From: Phocaeicola_A sp036804505
GTDB taxonomy: Bacteria > Bacteroidota > Bacteroidia > Bacteroidales > Bacteroidaceae
Direction: 5' to 3'
Assembly (NCBI GenBank): GCA_036804505.1
Contig: DAIRSI010000002.1
Coordinates: 124,001-188,000 of the forward strand
DNA length: 64,000 nt
Positions within the stretch are counted from its first letter, which is position 1. Every line of letters starts with the position of its first letter. Below are positions 61,387-64,000 of this stretch, piece after piece. A model generated the notes under the pieces. The model was not told where the DNA came from, did no database searches, and saw nothing but the letters and a program-made list of their open reading frames with translations. The position numbers were made by a program, and so were the translations under genes.

Positions 61387-61719
61387 ATGGAAAGATTCAG
61401 CGAATACCGTATCATGTGGATCCTCGTTTTGTTTGATTTGCCTACAGAAACGAAAAAAGACAAAAAAGCTTATATCGATTTCAGACATAATCTTCAGAAG
61501 GATGGTTTTACCATGTTCCAATTTTCCATCTATATTCGTCATTGCGCAAGTTCGGAAAATGCCGACGTCCACATAAAAAGAGTAAAATCTTTTTTGCCAG
61601 ACTATGGTCAAGTGGGCATTCTATGCATCACCGACAAACAGTTTGGATCCATAGAACTATTCTATGGAAAGAAAATTCATGATGTCAGCGCACCTGGTCA
61701 ACAACTCGAACTCTTTTAA
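61387..61719 (+). CDS. cas2: CRISPR-associated protein Cas2
   Basis: 110-residue Cas2: YRIMWILVLFDLPTETKKDK with the conserved Asp, YIDFRHNLQKDGFTMFQFSI, then IKRVKSFLPDYGQVGILCIT. It is the structural partner of Cas1. It ends the cas operon and is followed by a hairpin terminator and the array. Confidence 0.95.
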   Translation: MERFSEYRIMWILVLFDLPTETKKDKKAYIDFRHNLQKDGFTMFQFSIYIRHCASSENADVHIKRVKSFLPDYGQVGILCITDKQFGSIELFYGKKIHDVSAPGQQLELF

Positions 61720-61727
61720 AAACAGAA

Positions 61728-61763
61728 AGAGGGAAATCCTTTATTATCAGATTTCCCTTCTCT
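61728..61763 (+). terminator. Terminator after cas2
   Basis: GGGAAATC (61731-61738) pairs with GATTTCCC (61750-61757), followed by TTCTC and a T-rich stretch. It would end cas transcription before the array. Confidence 0.7.
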
Positions 61764-61795
61764 GAAAAAACAGTCTTTTTTCATTTGTGACTACC

Positions 61796-61824
61796 CTTGT
61801 AAACAATTGAAAATCTTAACTTTG
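61796..61824 (+). promoter_or_regulatory. Promoter-like element at the cas-proximal end of the array
   Basis: TAACTTTG (61817-61824) with CTTG (61796-61799) 20 bp upstream matches the Bacteroides promoter. Transcription would start near 61830, a few bases before the first repeat, on the plus strand. That is opposite to the strand that pairs with the tracrRNA. Confidence 0.5.
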
Positions 61825-61834
61825 CAAGCATTGT

Positions 61835-64000
61835 ACTGTTTCCAATTATTCAAAGATACTAATTTGAAAGCGATTCACAACNNNNNNNNNNNNNNNNNNN
61901 NNNNNNNNNNNNNNNNNNNNNNNNNNNNNNNNNNNNNNNNNNNNNNNNNNNNNNNNNNNNNNNNNNNNNNNNNNNNNNNNNACTGTTTCCAATTATTCAA
62001 AGATACTAATTTGAAAGCGATTCACAACAAAAACGTATTATTGATACAAAGTGTAAAAACTGTTTCCAATTATTCAAAGATACTAATTTGAAAGCGATTC
62101 ACAACGGATTCTCCAACGACATTTACTTTGTCATACTGTTTCCAATTATTCAAAGATACTAATTTGAAAGCGATTCACAACAATGCAAACGACGAGCCGA
62201 AAGAAAATGCTACTGTTTCCAATTATTCAAAGATACTAATTTGAAAGCGATTCACAACAGTATCATACGCATCCAAAGCCTTTTGGATACTGTTTCCAAT
62301 TATTCAAAGATACTAATTTGAAAGCGATTCACAACAAGAACACACATTCTTCCGCACTGGTATTTACTGTTTCCAATTATTCAAAGATACTAATTTGAAA
62401 GCGATTCACAACTAAGGTTTGAGTAATATTAAACCCGCTAATACTGTTTCCAATTATTCAAAGATACTAATTTGAAAGCGATTCACAACGAGGACGGACG
62501 CGTACACGGACTTTTGCAAACTGTTTCCAATTATTCAAAGATACTAATTTGAAAGCGATTCACAACCATATCCTTATCGGTTCGGATGCTTCCGCGACTG
62601 TTTCCAATTATTCAAAGATACTAATTTGAAAGCGATTCACAACCAATTGTTGATTGTGGTAGATGGAGTTCGTACTGTTTCCAATTATTCAAAGATACTA
62701 ATTTGAAAGCGATTCACAACGCTTTATCGGCTTACTGTTCTCCAGCTTATACTGTTTCCAATTATTCAAAGATACTAATTTGAAAGCGATTCACAACTAT
62801 TTGGTATTCGGCCTGTTTCCAGTTGCTACTGTTTCCAATTATTCAAAGATACTAATTTGAAAGCGATTCACAACAGGAAACTGCAAAGAGTTACAAGCCT
62901 CTATACTGTTTCCAATTATTCAAAGATACTAATTTGAAAGCGATTCACAACCATCTTTAAGTTCCTCGAGATTCATTTGGCACTGTTTCCAATTATTCAA
63001 AGATACTAATTTGAAAGCGATTCACAACAAAGCCATATCTTTTGTCATTTCCATAATACTGTTTCCAATTATTCAAAGATACTAATTTGAAAGCGATTCA
63101 CAACTAAAGGAAGAAGCACAAAACCGTTCCTGATACTGTTTCCAATTATTCAAAGATACTAATTTGAAAGCGATTCACAACATGTCAGCTATCCGGGTGA
63201 GCTGACTTCAAACTGTTTCCAATTATTCAAAGATACTAATTTGAAAGCGATTCACAACCTGCCTTTAAGTCAAACAAACCACAGTATACTGTTTCCAATT
63301 ATTCAAAGATACTAATTTGAAAGCGATTCACAACTATTGCCGGTAATGGGATCCAGATAGGCCCACTGTTTCCAATTATTCAAAGATACTAATTTGAAAG
63401 CGATTCACAACCCATATACGCCTGTTTAATTAAGTTTCCAACTGTTTCCAATTATTCAAAGATACTAATTTGAAAGCGATTCACAACAAGATTAGTATTT
63501 CGGAGGCAAAAGTAACGACTGTTTCCAATTATTCAAAGATACTAATTTGAAAGCGATTCACAACATATTTATTTGAAGTGTTGTGAGCGACAATACTGTT
63601 TCCAATTATTCAAAGATACTAATTTGAAAGCGATTCACAACACTGCTTGCATACCATATATAGAAAGGAGCACTGTTTCCAATTATTCAAAGATACTAAT
63701 TTGAAAGCGATTCACAACCTGATGCAGACTTTATATCCACAAGAAAAGACTGTTTCCAATTATTCAAAGATACTAATTTGAAAGCGATTCACAACATAAT
63801 ATAAGAACGGAGCGGTACTCAATCACTGTTTCCAATTATTCAAAGATACTAATTTGAAAGCGATTCACAACAAAATTGGCAGATTCACGAGAGCCGTACT
63901 TACTGTTTCCAATTATTCAAAGATACTAATTTGAAAGCGATTCACAACACTTTGACATCTCATCATATACGGATTCAACTGTTTCCAATTATTCAAAGAT
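61835..64000 (-). CRISPR. Type II-C CRISPR array, 47-bp repeats, 28 seen, runs off the window
   Basis: Repeats are identical, 47 bp, reading ACTGTTTCCAATTA...GCGATTCACAAC on the plus strand. The first is at 61835-61881; after the N gap they start at 61982, 62059, 62135, 62212 and so on to 63978 (partial). 26 complete spacers follow the gap, 20 of 30 bp and 6 of 29 bp, all different. The tracrRNA anti-repeat shows that crRNA is made from the minus strand (spacer followed by GTTGTGAATCG). Each repeat has TATCTTTG, a perfect -7 promoter box, on that strand. No degenerate end repeat is seen. Confidence 0.98.
61882..61981. other. Assembly gap of 100 N inside the array
   Basis: Exactly 100 N follow the first repeat. 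This is the usual placeholder for a gap of unknown size, so an unknown number of repeat-spacer units is missing here. Confidence 0.97.

Noticed and set aside
61807..62091. Plus-strand open frame through the first repeats and the N gap
   Set aside because: It consists of CRISPR repeats and unknown bases; the apparent protein repeats the translated repeat.
50799..64000. One continuous CRISPR array from the ectopic repeats to the main array
   Set aside because: The two repeat types differ in sequence and are separated by genes, a tracrRNA and the cas operon.

Overview
The window is chromosomal DNA of a member of the Bacteroidales, most likely Bacteroides or Phocaeicola. The evidence is the Bacteroidota promoter element TAnnTTTG in front of most transcription units, near absence of Shine-Dalgarno sites, families largely confined to this phylum (DUF4831, DUF3256, DUF5715, BlaR1 peptidases fused to TonB domains, fimbrillin-like proteins), a fused lpxC/fabZ, and a 47-bp-repeat type II-C CRISPR locus of the kind known from Bacteroides. 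A run of exactly 100 N inside the CRISPR array shows that the sequence is a scaffolded assembly.

Layout. 1-4.0 kb: hpt-adk-obgE (minus) and, divergently, nnr plus a DUF4831 gene. 4.2-8.1 kb: an MFS transporter with a GH35 beta-galactosidase. 8.2-9.8 kb: rpmE (bL31 type B) and class II aldolase. 9.9-16.2 kb: an LtaS-like sulfatase-fold transferase followed by a dlt-like set (adenylating ligase, carrier protein, MBOAT acyltransferase, SGNH-like protein), unexpected in a Gram-negative lineage without teichoic acids. 16.2-26.4 kb: secreted and membrane proteins, an orphan PAS histidine kinase, an acyltransferase, a DMT transporter, truA, a DUF5715 protein and a FadL-like porin. 26.6-41.9 kb: long plus-strand housekeeping runs (phoH, purC, ubiE, aroE, hydrolase, TPM, lemA, purM, prfA, pyrF, HD hydrolase, then lpxD-lpxC/fabZ-lpxA-pRiA4b-like-miaA). 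41.9-49.3 kb: minus-strand envelope genes, including a BlaI/BlaR1-type pair upstream of an outer-membrane receptor, and an SPFH/RHH/DUF1648 cluster. 49.5-50.6 kb: an XRE-ImmA/IrrE regulator with a palindromic operator candidate.

50.6-55.5 kb is the oddest stretch. Three identical 47-bp sequences of CRISPR-repeat type, related to but different from the repeat of the array downstream, lie 1.2 and 2.2 kb apart. Between them is phage-like DNA (head morphogenesis protein, small membrane protein, toxin-like nuclease end, RelA/SpoT-like end, Bro-N/KilAC antirepressor), and every gene touching a repeat is cut by it. At two of the three repeats the six bases AATAAT lie exactly 30 nt from the repeat edge, as a PAM beside a 30-nt protospacer would. 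I read this as spacer/protospacer joins, either an assembly chimera between a CRISPR array and phages or, less likely, real integration of long DNA between repeats.

55.7-64 kb: a complete type II-C CRISPR-Cas locus: a divergent tracrRNA, a 1505-residue Cas9, Cas1, Cas2, and an array of at least 28 repeats that runs off the window. The tracrRNA anti-repeat shows that functional crRNA is read from the minus strand, and each repeat carries a perfect Bacteroides -7 box (TATCTTTG) on that strand. Each spacer may therefore be transcribed from its own promoter.
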